Of a DNA stretch of 45,017 bases, positions 32,274-40,293 are shown one piece after another. The position numbers and the translations under genes are program-made. The notes under the pieces are model-generated. The model did not search any database and was not told where the DNA came from. It saw nothing but the letters and a program-made list of their open reading frames with translations. How positions within the stretch are numbered: the first letter of the stretch is position 1; every line of letters starts with the position of its first letter. The DNA is from an uncultured Prevotella sp. (lineage in GTDB: Bacteria; Bacteroidota; Bacteroidia; Bacteroidales; Bacteroidaceae), in contig UQRP01000021.1 of the NCBI GenBank assembly GCA_900543585.1, forward strand, positions 1-45,017, read 5' to 3'.

Positions 32274-34781
32274 TCAGAACCGGTACAAAAGGCCCAAACG
32301 CATCTCAAAGGTATGGGCACGCACATTTGGATGATACTTATAATGTGTATAGCGGCCATAGTAAGCACCTTGCCACTCAATACCGATATCGTTCTTCAGC
32401 TGGAAGACGAACATCGGGCGGAAGATTAACAGCTGCGCATCGCTCTTGTCGCCCTGCGCATTAAGATACAGGGGGTCGGTATGCTCAAGATCCTTTCCCT
32501 CGTAGCCTTTCCAAGTGTAGATATGATAATAGTCTACGAGCAGAGAGAAGAAGCCCAAACGTGGGAAGACCATCTGCGTCTTCGACTTCACGCTGAAGCC
32601 CGAGCCCATGTTATAGTCGCGGTCAATGACATTATAGTAGTCGCTCTTTGTGCCGCCAAGGAGGATGAGGTCAGCGAAGATGCTCTGCTCAAACCGTTTC
32701 AGGTTTCCGACTTCCGGGAACTGCCACATCATACCCGGGCCAAACGAAGCGGCCTCAGAGATGCGGTAGGGCGTGCGGTTGGTTCCGTCCTTGACAGGCT
32801 TGGAATCGTAATAGTTGAAATGCTGGAACAGACCCACAATCGTCTTACCTTGCTTACCGTCATAGATAGTGCTGCTCCACAACTTTCCCAAGAGGTGCAG
32901 GTTGTTGATGAGCGGTTGGTTGCCTGTGAAGCCGGCACTGAAGTTCAATGTGAAATATTCGTATGGCTTTGTGGTCTCTCTGTCGTAGGCATCGCCATAG
33001 ACGAGGTTGAACGTCAGGTAAGGCTGGTGCTCGCCTCGGAAGATGCCATTCTCATCGGCAAGGTATCTGTCACCAACGCTCATTGTGAACTCCACAGGGA
33101 TGCGCAGAAAGTCATGGTAGAGGTAGTCGCTGTCGCGCACTGTCCACGCATCGCCGTCGATGACACGTGTCAAGCCCTGCATAGGGTTGATGACAAAAGC
33201 ACCGGCCTCACGCAGGAAGCGACGGAAGCCGCGGGAGCGATCGTTGAGGATGAGTGCCGAGACGCGGTGCATGACCTCACCGATAGCAATACCGCCGAAG
33301 GTCGTTGCCAGCACATCATTGATGGCTGGCGGCTCCACCTCGCCACAGAACTCCCACATCAGCGACCCACCTAAGGCATAAGGCGCGCTTTGCCAGAACG
33401 AGAGGCCGTTGCTGCGTGCAGAGTTGAAATAGAGATTGCCATGATAGGGGTGGGCAAAGAGGTTGGTCGAGAACTGGTCGTTGTCCCACACGAAGGCGTG
33501 GTGCCAGTTGTGGGCGATGCTCTTGAAGGTTACCTGCGCAAAGTCCTCGTTCATTACAAATCGGTCGAAGCAATGCACGAAGACATTGATGCCCGTGGCC
33601 AGTGCGGCAGCCCTAAGCCACCGGTTCTTGGTATAAGAAGGGTCATACCACCGGTAGAGGCTGTCCTGCGGTGTCTCAGCCAGTTTGCCAAGCATATATT
33701 CCCGGTCACGCTGGCGTTCCTCCTCCCACTGCTGCTGATGGTCGGGGTTGGTATGGTAGCGGATAGCCAGGCCCGCCTCCAAGAGGGCACGGGAGCGGAA
33801 GTTGGTATGTGAGCCATAGTGCCGTGTGGTGCCATAGCCGGCAGCCACAAAGGCGCTGACATTATCGTTGATGGCATAGTCGGCAGTGACACGCGCCTGC
33901 AGGGAGTACATGCGTCGCGGTGTCAGCTGACTGTTATGGAAGGTCTCAACATGGGCAAAGCCCACATCGCCACCCAACGTCCAGCGGGGAGCTATCGACA
34001 AGTAGCGGCCCATGCGATAGAAGAGTGCGCCGGAGAAGTCTTCGTCAAGGCCTAAGAAATGACTGCCAACGCCCAGCATCGTGTAGGTATGCTCGTTGCG
34101 GAAGCGCAAGGCAAGGTTCAGACGCGTGGAGGTTCCGACATAAGGCATGATGTCGATGCGCGTCTGAGGGTTGATGTTGACGAGTCCTATCTTCCGCGCC
34201 TCAAGGTCACGGGTATAGTTGAAGAGTCCAATCTGCACGCCCTTGGGATGTCTCAGGGCCACATTGATGATGCCCAACTGCGTACCGCGAAGCGTGTCGG
34301 CATAGTTGTAGAAGCTGGCTTGTGCACCCCGCATCTTACCGGAGCTGATGTTGGCAATAGTAGAGAGCTGGAATCCGTGGCGCACGCCCATAGCGATATT
34401 CGTCAACGGCGAGAGCTGGAAGCCATTCATTGGCGTGAAGACAATATTGCTAATGCCGCCTATAGCTACGCCATGAAGGGAGTGAGTGGCGTTGGCTAAG
34501 GTGGAGAGCATGAAGCCATTGGCCTTGCCACGGGTAGCACCAAGGAAGAGCCCATACTGGAAGCCACGCAACGTGTCGACCTCGCTGACAAGTCCTATAT
34601 TGAGCGGTGAGCACAAAATGGAGTCATGGTGATGGTAGATGCCCACGGCTATATTCGGCAGCCGGTGGCCGCGTGGCGTCTGTGCGAACAGCGGTGTGGC
34701 GATGACCATGGCAAGACTCACCATGAAGGCCGATTTGAAGCCTGCTACACCGCAGAAGATGCGCTGAAGGTTCATGCTCAT
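32274..34781 (-). CDS. Surface-repeat plus DUF3943 outer-membrane protein
   Basis: An 835-residue protein. A signal peptide (to about FAQTP, residue 36) is followed by 6-8 degenerate repeats of about 22 residues (about 60-205; GFQLSPLTNIAMG, GFQLSTIANISSG, GTQLGIINVA, GVQIGLFNYT), resembling LA_2272-type surface repeats, then a small barrel-like part (about 220-340), and a DUF3943-like domain (about 400-550: FVMNEDFAQVTFKSIAHNWHHAFVWD, with HPYHGNLYFNSAR). The C-terminal part is beta-rich and ends in an aromatic residue (LLYRF), so it is probably in the outer membrane. The function is unknown. DUF3943 proteins are usually shorter, so this is a repeat-DUF3943 fusion. Confidence 0.78.
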   Translation of the reverse strand: MSMNLQRIFCGVAGFKSAFMVSLAMVIATPLFAQTPRGHRLPNIAVGIYHHHDSILCSPLNIGLVSEVDTLRGFQYGLFLGATRGKANGFMLSTLANATHSLHGVAIGGISNIVFTPMNGFQLSPLTNIAMGVRHGFQLSTIANISSGKMRGAQASFYNYADTLRGTQLGIINVALRHPKGVQIGLFNYTRDLEARKIGLVNINPQTRIDIMPYVGTSTRLNLALRFRNEHTYTMLGVGSHFLGLDEDFSGALFYRMGRYLSIAPRWTLGGDVGFAHVETFHNSQLTPRRMYSLQARVTADYAINDNVSAFVAAGYGTTRHYGSHTNFRSRALLEAGLAIRYHTNPDHQQQWEEERQRDREYMLGKLAETPQDSLYRWYDPSYTKNRWLRAAALATGINVFVHCFDRFVMNEDFAQVTFKSIAHNWHHAFVWDNDQFSTNLFAHPYHGNLYFNSARSNGLSFWQSAPYALGGSLMWEFCGEVEPPAINDVLATTFGGIAIGEVMHRVSALILNDRSRGFRRFLREAGAFVINPMQGLTRVIDGDAWTVRDSDYLYHDFLRIPVEFTMSVGDRYLADENGIFRGEHQPYLTFNLVYGDAYDRETTKPYEYFTLNFSAGFTGNQPLINNLHLLGKLWSSTIYDGKQGKTIVGLFQHFNYYDSKPVKDGTNRTPYRISEAASFGPGMMWQFPEVGNLKRFEQSIFADLILLGGTKSDYYNVIDRDYNMGSGFSVKSKTQMVFPRLGFFSLLVDYYHIYTWKGYEGKDLEHTDPLYLNAQGDKSDAQLLIFRPMFVFQLKNDIGIEWQGAYYGRYTHYKYHPNVRAHTFEMRLGLLYRF

Positions 34782-34805
34782 AAAGCTTTAAACTTGTTTT
34801 CAAGT

Positions 34806-34814
34806 GCAAATATA
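34806..34814 (-). promoter_or_regulatory. -7 box before the DUF3943 gene
   Basis: TATATTTGC on the minus strand, 25 bp upstream of the ATG at 34781. No TTG at 19-21 bp was found (the nearest is 24 bp away). Confidence 0.45.
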
Positions 34815-34824
34815 GATAAAAGAA

Positions 34825-34868
34825 ATGGAATGGGAAAACAAAGCCAAAGATTTATTTCCCCATTCCAT
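34825..34868 (-). terminator. Terminator after the C10 protease gene
   Basis: Arms ATGGAATGGG and CCCATTCCAT flank an A/T-rich loop, with one bulged base. On the minus strand it is followed by TTCTTTT. It lies 36 bp after the protease stop and just before the next gene's -7 box. Confidence 0.65.
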
Positions 34869-34903
34869 AATGCAAGGTTTCCTATCAGAAGGAGATAAGC
34901 CTG

Positions 34904-36628
34904 CTATTTCTTGATAACTTTCTGCGTGCTGTCACCCTGTCGGATGACGAACAGGCCCTGCCCAGGAATATCGTCCATCTGGAAGGAAGAAGCCTTCGAG
35001 ACATAGACGAGTCTGCCGGTGATGTCGTAGACGCATACCACATCGCTGCTGACCGCCGGAGTCACCGCCTTCGTGGAAGAGATGCCGGTGGTGGCGCCAA
35101 AGGCCACCGTGCCATCCTCGGCGTAGGTGAAGATGGCACTGCTCTCGCCACCAGGGATGCGGAGCACAGTCGGCTCGCTCTGCTTCTCAGACTGGGAGGC
35201 AAGGCAGACTTTATAGGTGCCAGCCGGGAGTCCTAAATCAGACTTTAAGTCGAATTCTAAAGGCTCCACGGTTCCGTCAGTACTATTCCTCAGGGTATAA
35301 CCAGAATAATACTCCGTACTGCCATAATCTTTCGAGTTAAAAAATTCGCAGGTCGTGGTATCGCCTGTGCTCTGATTGATAAACAAGGCACTGATTGTTC
35401 CCTCAAAAGTCTGGAAATCCATATTCCACATGTCTGCGAGCTCTATGGAGAGGCTATTCTTCGCCGGAGAAGTGTAGGCGATGATGCTGTCGGAAACCCA
35501 TTGCGAGTGATACTTGTCCTCGGCATCGGCATTGGCATGGTTTTTCAAGCCAATGACCATATCTTGGTAGAGATTGAAGTGATAGTCGGTCGTCGTAGAG
35601 AGGATGTCGGCATCGGGCTCTAAGTCGGCGATGTCATAGAATCCGTTGGCATCGCCATCCCAGCCCCAGTTGATGTGCACCAAGCCGTTGTCGTCAATAC
35701 CGTCGAAGACAAAGGCGTGGCCTCCTGACGTAGCGTCTACACCGGAGTAGAGAATGGGGCGCCCATTGCTGATTTCGTTGTCAATGATGCTCATCCATTC
35801 CTCATCGCTGTAATAAAGACGAGTAAGATAATTGACGGAGAGAGAGTCGTAGCCAAAGTTCTCCACAAAGGCAGAAGCTGCATCATTGGTGAAGGCGCCA
35901 CTGCCATCGGAAGCATACTGCATGTGCACAGCAGTGCCGGCATCGAACATAAGGGTAGCCACAGCCTGTTGCTGTGCAGTGGTACCCTGACTGGTGTAGT
36001 CGTCTATCATGTTCGACCAGTCGTAGGTACTGTTGAAGCTCCGCGAATACGTTGTACCTTTATTCGAAGAACTCCTTACAACAGTATACGTACAGTCTGT
36101 GCCCGAGCCGGTAGCAGGATATTTATAGTAGTACATTATCTGCGACATCGCCGTAGCCACACAGCCGGTGTACAGATTGGATCCCGAGCGGCCAAAAGAC
36201 TTTGGGCAATTCTGGTTATAAGGGCTCTCCTGTCCCCACTCGGCAGTACAGAAGTAGGAGCCGCTCAATGTGCTCCGGGTAGGCGTATAGCTCGACACAT
36301 ACCCGTTCTTCATCGACGCCGTGATACGCGCCAGCCACCAACGGAAGTTAGCAGGCAGGTTGTCGCTGTCAAAGGATGTGTCGGAATAGCCTAACACCGG
36401 CGTAAACTGCGTGTCAGAGCTCACCACGACAAAAACCTTGTCCGTGCCGTAGATGCTCAACTTCTCGCCTGTGTACATTCGTTTCAATTCTGCCGAACTG
36501 GCACGCGTTGTAGCCGACAGGCCCAACTGCGTCATGGCAATCTGCCGCATCTCTGCGGCTGTGCGCTCCCGGCCCTGAGCAACAATAGTCAGGAGAAGGG
36601 CGAGGAACAGGAATATACTCTCTCTCAT
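34904..36628 (-). CDS. Secreted C10 (streptopain-type) cysteine protease
   Basis: A 574-residue exported protease. A signal peptide (1-18) is followed by a propeptide (about 25-90), then the C10 catalytic domain with WGQESPYNQNCP (Q133, oxyanion hole), C156 in YTGCVATAMSQ, H304 in SGGHAFVFDG, and the WGWDGDANG loop (321-329). After a beta-sandwich region, the last 40 residues (VYDITGRLVY, GQGLFVIR, KVIKK) look like a type IX secretion sorting tail. Prevotella intermedia interpain A is a C10 protease, and in that species it is linked to haem release from haemoglobin; the same role here is inferred. It has a separate terminator. Confidence 0.88.
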   Translation of the reverse strand: MRESIFLFLALLLTIVAQGRERTAAEMRQIAMTQLGLSATTRASSAELKRMYTGEKLSIYGTDKVFVVVSSDTQFTPVLGYSDTSFDSDNLPANFRWWLARITASMKNGYVSSYTPTRSTLSGSYFCTAEWGQESPYNQNCPKSFGRSGSNLYTGCVATAMSQIMYYYKYPATGSGTDCTYTVVRSSSNKGTTYSRSFNSTYDWSNMIDDYTSQGTTAQQQAVATLMFDAGTAVHMQYASDGSGAFTNDAASAFVENFGYDSLSVNYLTRLYYSDEEWMSIIDNEISNGRPILYSGVDATSGGHAFVFDGIDDNGLVHINWGWDGDANGFYDIADLEPDADILSTTTDYHFNLYQDMVIGLKNHANADAEDKYHSQWVSDSIIAYTSPAKNSLSIELADMWNMDFQTFEGTISALFINQSTGDTTTCEFFNSKDYGSTEYYSGYTLRNSTDGTVEPLEFDLKSDLGLPAGTYKVCLASQSEKQSEPTVLRIPGGESSAIFTYAEDGTVAFGATTGISSTKAVTPAVSSDVVCVYDITGRLVYVSKASSFQMDDIPGQGLFVIRQGDSTQKVIKK

Positions 36629-36695
36629 AAATATAGATAAATAGAATTTGCTGTCTGGATGGATAAGTGCGTAGTATGCTCTTTAAGAACTCACT

Positions 36696-36704
36696 GCAAA
36701 GTTA
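36696..36704 (-). promoter_or_regulatory. -7 box before the C10 protease gene
   Basis: TAACTTTGC on the minus strand, 68 bp upstream of the ATG at 36628. No properly spaced TTG was found. A second -7-like box for this strand is at 36750-36757. Confidence 0.45.
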
Positions 36705-36740
36705 AGAAAGATTCCCCAAACTTTCTCTTTTTTCTTTCAC

Positions 36741-36757
36741 TATCTTTGCCAAAGATA
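36741..36757. promoter_or_regulatory. Palindromic double -7 box
   Basis: TATCTTT-gcc-AAAGATA is a perfect inverted repeat, so a TATCTTTG box exists on both strands at the same place. It could start divergent transcripts toward the protease and the ATPase. No -33 TTG is obvious on either side. Confidence 0.4.
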
Positions 36758-36819
36758 GGATGCACTCGGGAATAGAAAATAAAGCTAAGGCTTTATTTTC
36801 ATATTCCACTCGTTTTCAC

Positions 36820-36828
36820 TATCTTTGC
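36820..36828 (+). promoter_or_regulatory. -7 box before the AAA-ATPase gene
   Basis: TATCTTTGC, 24 bp upstream of the ATG at 36853. The -33 region reads TTTTC instead of TTTG, so support is moderate. Confidence 0.5.
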
Positions 36829-36852
36829 AAATAGAAACAAAAGGCAGTCACT

Positions 36853-38589
36853 ATGAGCGCAGATTACAAGCTTGTTCCTTATGGCATCTCAGACTTTGAG
36901 CAGGTGCGAAAAGAGAATAAATATTTGGTTGACAAGACCATGTTCTTCGAGAAGATGGAGAGGGCGGGTAACTTTCTTTTCCTCGTTCGGCCGCGCCGTT
37001 TCGGCAAGAGTCTGTTCCTCGATATGCTGGAGTCATATTACGACATCAATCAAAAGGACAACTTCCAAGAGTTGTTTAAGGGGCTGTATGTCGCCGACCA
37101 TCCAACCAAAGAGCGAGGTGAGTTTCAAGTACTGCATCTTGACTTCTCATTGGTGGGCAGCGATTTGGAAAATTTATACGAGAACTTCAATAGCTACTGC
37201 TGCAATGTGATGGACTCTTTCATTGATAACTATAAGAACTACTATAGTCCTCGCGTCGTCGAATGGGTGCATCGCGAAAAAACTGCTGCCAGCAAGCTCA
37301 ACATAGTCAGGATGGAGGCAAAAAAGGCTGGAAATAAACTCTACCTCATCGTCGACGAGTACGACAACTTCACCAACAACGTGCTCAACGTGAAGGGACA
37401 GCAGGCTTATCACGAACTTACCCATGGCACAGGTTTTTATCGAGACATTTTCAAGCTCTTCAAGCCGATGTTCCACCGCATCATCATGCTCGGTGTGTCG
37501 CCCATTACGCTCGACGACCTCACCAGTGGCTACAACATCGCCCTGAACATGAGCCTCGACGCTCGCTTCAACCAGATGCTGGGCTTCTCGGAGGCGGAAG
37601 TCAGGCAGATGGTCCGCTATTATAAAGAGGTAGGGGCCATCAGTGAGGACAAGACTGAGGACGACATCATTGCCGACATGAAGCCGTGGTACGACAACTA
37701 CTGCTTCGCCGATGATAGCTTTGGCGTTGAGCCCAGCATGTTCAACTGCGACATGGTATGCTACTATATGAGCCAACTCGTCGATACAGGCAAACGACCG
37801 AAGGTAATGATTGATCCCAACACGATGACAGACTACGGCAAGCTCAAGCGGCTCATAGAAATTGACAACATGGAAGAGAACCGTCTCCGCATCATTCACG
37901 AGATTACAGAGAAAGGTTATATCCAAGGTATTCTTGTCAGCCATTTCCCCGCTGAGCGGATTATGGACTATGACAATTTCGTCAGTCTGCTCTACTATTA
38001 TGGCATGCTGACCATCGGTGGTGTACGCGGCGAGACACTGAAGTTGATTATCCCCAACAACAATGTCCGTATTCAGTACTATCAATACATGTTGGACGAA
38101 TACCAGAATATCAATGCACTACCCATTGCCGAATTGCGTAGTGTCTATGACGGTGCGGCTCTTGACGGTGACTGGCGCCCACTGATAGAGTTTATCTGCA
38201 AAGCCTACCATGACACCACGGCCGTGCGCCAGCTCATTGAGGGCGAGCGCAACCTGCAAGGTTTTATGAACGCCTACCTCACGCTGACCAACTACTATCT
38301 TGTGGCTCCCGAGATGGAGTTCGCCCACGGCTACTTTGACTTCTTCCTCCTGCCCAACTACCTCACCTATCCAATGGTGACCCACAGCTATATCCTTGAG
38401 TTGAAATATCTCAAGGCCGACGCCACTGAGGCAGAGGCAGAGAAGCAGTGGACGGAGGCCGTAAAGCAGATTAAAGGCTACGCCGCCGACAAGAAACTTC
38501 AGTCTATGCTCCACGGCTCCACATTGCACCCCATCGTGATACAGATCAAAGGCTATGACCTTGTGAAGTACGAGGAGATAAAGGCGTAA
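36853..38589 (+). CDS. AAA-ATPase-like protein with PD-(D/E)XK nuclease domain
   Basis: A 578-residue protein of the very common Bacteroidetes AAA-ATPase_like / PDDEXK_9 type. Walker A is RPRRFGKS (K52), Walker B is LYLIVDEYDN (about 162-171), and a helical middle follows. The C-terminal nuclease-like domain has FDFFLLP and YILELKYLKAD (the D...ExK pattern). The biochemical role is unknown; such proteins are found in many paralogous copies and are often near mobile or defence genes. The start at MSADYKLVPYGISDF is typical for the family. A 25-codon relic of the 3' end of a paralogue lies at 40.1 kb. Confidence 0.88.
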   Translation: MSADYKLVPYGISDFEQVRKENKYLVDKTMFFEKMERAGNFLFLVRPRRFGKSLFLDMLESYYDINQKDNFQELFKGLYVADHPTKERGEFQVLHLDFSLVGSDLENLYENFNSYCCNVMDSFIDNYKNYYSPRVVEWVHREKTAASKLNIVRMEAKKAGNKLYLIVDEYDNFTNNVLNVKGQQAYHELTHGTGFYRDIFKLFKPMFHRIIMLGVSPITLDDLTSGYNIALNMSLDARFNQMLGFSEAEVRQMVRYYKEVGAISEDKTEDDIIADMKPWYDNYCFADDSFGVEPSMFNCDMVCYYMSQLVDTGKRPKVMIDPNTMTDYGKLKRLIEIDNMEENRLRIIHEITEKGYIQGILVSHFPAERIMDYDNFVSLLYYYGMLTIGGVRGETLKLIIPNNNVRIQYYQYMLDEYQNINALPIAELRSVYDGAALDGDWRPLIEFICKAYHDTTAVRQLIEGERNLQGFMNAYLTLTNYYLVAPEMEFAHGYFDFFLLPNYLTYPMVTHSYILELKYLKADATEAEAEKQWTEAVKQIKGYAADKKLQSMLHGSTLHPIVIQIKGYDLVKYEEIKA

Positions 38590-38615
38590 GGATAGAAGTT
38601 GGAAGCCCTTAAAAC

Positions 38616-38729
38616 TGCATTCTATCGAAGTTTACTGCTCAGAAATCTGCATTCTATCGAAGTTTACAGCACGAAAAATTGCATTCTATCGAAGTTTTCA
38701 GCCTTAAAAATTGCATTCTATCGAAGTTT
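38616..38729 (+). repeat. Four-copy, 32-bp-period array
   Basis: The 18-bp word TGCATTCTATCGAAGTTT is repeated without a single change at 38616, 38648, 38680 and 38712, exactly 32 bp apart, with 14-bp spacers that differ but share an A/T-rich end (GAAATC, GAAAAAT, TTAAAAAT). The word contains an imperfect palindrome, TTC-N4-GAA. The last copy abuts the -7 box of the DUF4143 ATPase gene. It is probably an operator array or a cis element of that gene; it is not CRISPR (spacers are too short). Confidence 0.93.
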
Positions 38730-38743
38730 TTGCTTATCTTTGC
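38711..38743 (+). promoter_or_regulatory. Promoter of the DUF4143 ATPase, inside the last repeat
   Basis: TTG (38711-38713), a 21-bp spacer, TATCTTTGC (38735-38743), 23 bp before the ATG at 38767. The -33 element is formed by the start of repeat copy 4, so a protein binding the repeat would compete with or assist RNA polymerase. Confidence 0.6.
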
Positions 38744-38766
38744 AGAGTCTTCAAAACGATGTTTTT

Positions 38767-40047
38767 ATGGATGTCAGAAAACTTATCACGGTATTTTCAG
38801 ATCAAAAGGAAGAGTTGGAAAGCAACAATTTGTCAACGCTCTGCGACCGTCTGGAAGAGGGTCAGCTCTCACTGAACAGCAAGCTGGCTCAAGTGGTCAT
38901 TGGTGTGCGTAGAAGTGGGAAATCTACACTCTGTGAAAAGGTCCTTCGTCAAAACCAAGCAAATTTTGCGTATGCCAACTTTGATGATGATCGTCTGATA
39001 GGTCTGACGACCGAGGACTTCGACACAGTCCTTGATGCTCTCTATCAGCTTTATGGCGACTTTCAATATCTTTTTCTTGATGAGATGCAGAATGTAGACG
39101 ACTGGCAGCTATTTGTCAACCGTATGCTTCGTCAGAATATCCATCTTGTGATCACTGGCTCTAACGCAAAGCTGTTGAGTGGGGAACTCACAACACATCT
39201 GACAGGTCGCTACCATAAAATAGAACTTTTTCCATTTTCTTTTACTGAGATGGCTCGGATGAAAGACATCAATTTGTCTTCACTCTCTGTAAGAGCCACT
39301 GCTTTGAGGAAGAAGGCTCTTGGCGAATACCTGATTGAGGGCGGCTTCCCGGAGTTGTTGAACGAGTCAGACAAACGAGGCTATGTAGAGGGCTTGCTCG
39401 ATGCAATCATTAGGAACGACATCGCACAGCGATTCCGGGTACGCTTTGTTGAAGTGTTACGAAGGCTTGCCACCTACCTGATGGATAACTTCTGCCAAGA
39501 ATACTCTGCCAAGGAGTTATCTTCCGTCTTAGGCGTTTCTGATCATACGATAGACAACTATTATGGCTATCTGAAGGAAGCTTTCCTGCTCTTGGGCATT
39601 CATAAGTTTTCTTATAAGAGCCGGGAGCGCATTTTGAACGAGAAAGTCTACGTTGTCGATCCTGCTTTCGTGACTGACAGAAATGATGTCATCGCTTCGA
39701 CAAATCTTGGCTGGCGATTGGAAAATGTGGTATATATAGAATTGCTGCGTCGTTACCGCCCACAGTTCAAAGACATCTTCTATTACCGTGACCGACAGTG
39801 GGAAGTAGACTTCATGGTCGTCAAAGATGGAACCGTAGAGCAGCTGATACAGGTTTCCTACGATATCAGCAGTGACAAAACCCGGCAACGTGAGCTCAAT
39901 GCACTTGTTAAGGCTTCTGAAAAGTTCCACTGCGACGATTTGCTGCTTATCAATATGGATTATGAGGAGCAAGTGACAGTCAAAGGGCATAAGATAAGTA
40001 TAGTGCCGGCAGCAGAGTGGTTAATTGGCCAACTTAGAATACAATAA
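38767..40047 (+). CDS. AAA+ ATPase with DUF4143 domain
   Basis: A 426-residue protein. The N-terminal AAA domain has Walker A GVRRSGKST (K52), Walker B YLFLDEMQNVDDW (about 100-112) and the sensor stretch VITGSNAKLLSGELTTHLTGR. A winged-helix-like region (about 240-270, SAKELSSVLGVSDHTIDNYYGYL) leads to the C-terminal DUF4143 domain (nuclease-like, with WEVDFMVVKDG). The function of this large family is unknown. The ATG at 38767 is chosen because the frame upstream is the translated repeat array and lies before the promoter. A two-gene accessory segment is formed with the AAA-ATPase upstream. Confidence 0.88.
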   Translation: MDVRKLITVFSDQKEELESNNLSTLCDRLEEGQLSLNSKLAQVVIGVRRSGKSTLCEKVLRQNQANFAYANFDDDRLIGLTTEDFDTVLDALYQLYGDFQYLFLDEMQNVDDWQLFVNRMLRQNIHLVITGSNAKLLSGELTTHLTGRYHKIELFPFSFTEMARMKDINLSSLSVRATALRKKALGEYLIEGGFPELLNESDKRGYVEGLLDAIIRNDIAQRFRVRFVEVLRRLATYLMDNFCQEYSAKELSSVLGVSDHTIDNYYGYLKEAFLLLGIHKFSYKSRERILNEKVYVVDPAFVTDRNDVIASTNLGWRLENVVYIELLRRYRPQFKDIFYYRDRQWEVDFMVVKDGTVEQLIQVSYDISSDKTRQRELNALVKASEKFHCDDLLLINMDYEEQVTVKGHKISIVPAAEWLIGQLRIQ

Positions 40048-40057
40048 TAACCTAACG

Positions 40058-40066
40058 TATCTTTGC
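40058..40066 (+). promoter_or_regulatory. -7-like box before the ATPase relic
   Basis: TATCTTTGC, 11 bp upstream of the ATG of the small relic frame. It mirrors the box before the intact ATPase at 36820. No -33 TTG is seen. Confidence 0.4.
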
Positions 40067-40077
40067 TAGTGTTCGGC

Positions 40078-40170
40078 ATGAGTCGGAACGCGCACCACGG
40101 CACACAGCTCCACCCCATCGTGATACAGATAAAGGGATATGACCTAGGGAAGTACTATGAGGAAGGTTAA
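40078..40170 (+). pseudogene. Relic: start codon fused to the tail of an AAA-ATPase/PDDEXK gene
   Basis: A 30-codon open frame. After MSRNAH, the remaining 25 codons (HGTQLHPIVIQIKGYDLGKY...) match the C-terminus of the intact ATPase at 36853-38589 (HGSTLHPIVIQIKGYDLVKY...) almost residue for residue, and the DNA is clearly similar (cacccCATCGTGATACAGAT shared). It looks like a paralogue that lost nearly all its coding sequence by internal deletion or recombination, keeping a -7 box and an ATG. No function is expected, although it could still be translated. Confidence 0.85.
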
Positions 40171-40242
40171 CAGAGTTCTATCCAATGTTCACATTTCCTC
40201 ACTCGCTTAATCTGTGATTTTTACAGAATACTGATAAAGACG

Positions 40243-40273
40243 ACAAAGGCCGGCAAAACTTGCCGGCCTTTGT
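40243..40273. terminator. Terminator after susD
   Basis: A perfect 14-bp stem ACAAAGGCCGGCAA / TTGCCGGCCTTTGT (40243-40256 with 40260-40273), with only a 3-4 nt loop. It lies 20 bp after the susD stop on the minus strand and may work in both directions. Confidence 0.8.
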
Positions 40274-40293
40274 TGTAATAGTAAGTTGAATTT

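Larger units (their letters stand above)
36735..36828 (+). repeat. 15-bp direct repeat flanking a hairpin
   Basis: TTTCACTATCTTTGC occurs at 36735-36749 and 36814-36828. Between them is a hairpin (36769-36807) with a perfect AAAATAAAGC / GCTTTATTTT stem extended by GGAATA / TATTCC. The arrangement is box, hairpin, box, then the ATPase ATG 24 bp later. Confidence 0.7.

Noticed and set aside
38616..38729. CRISPR array
   Set aside because: Repeats are 18 bp and spacers 14 bp, both too short, and no cas genes are nearby.
38599..38766. N-terminal extension of the DUF4143 ATPase
   Set aside because: The 56 extra residues are a translation of the 32-bp repeat array and lie upstream of the promoter; the normal family start is the ATG at 38767.
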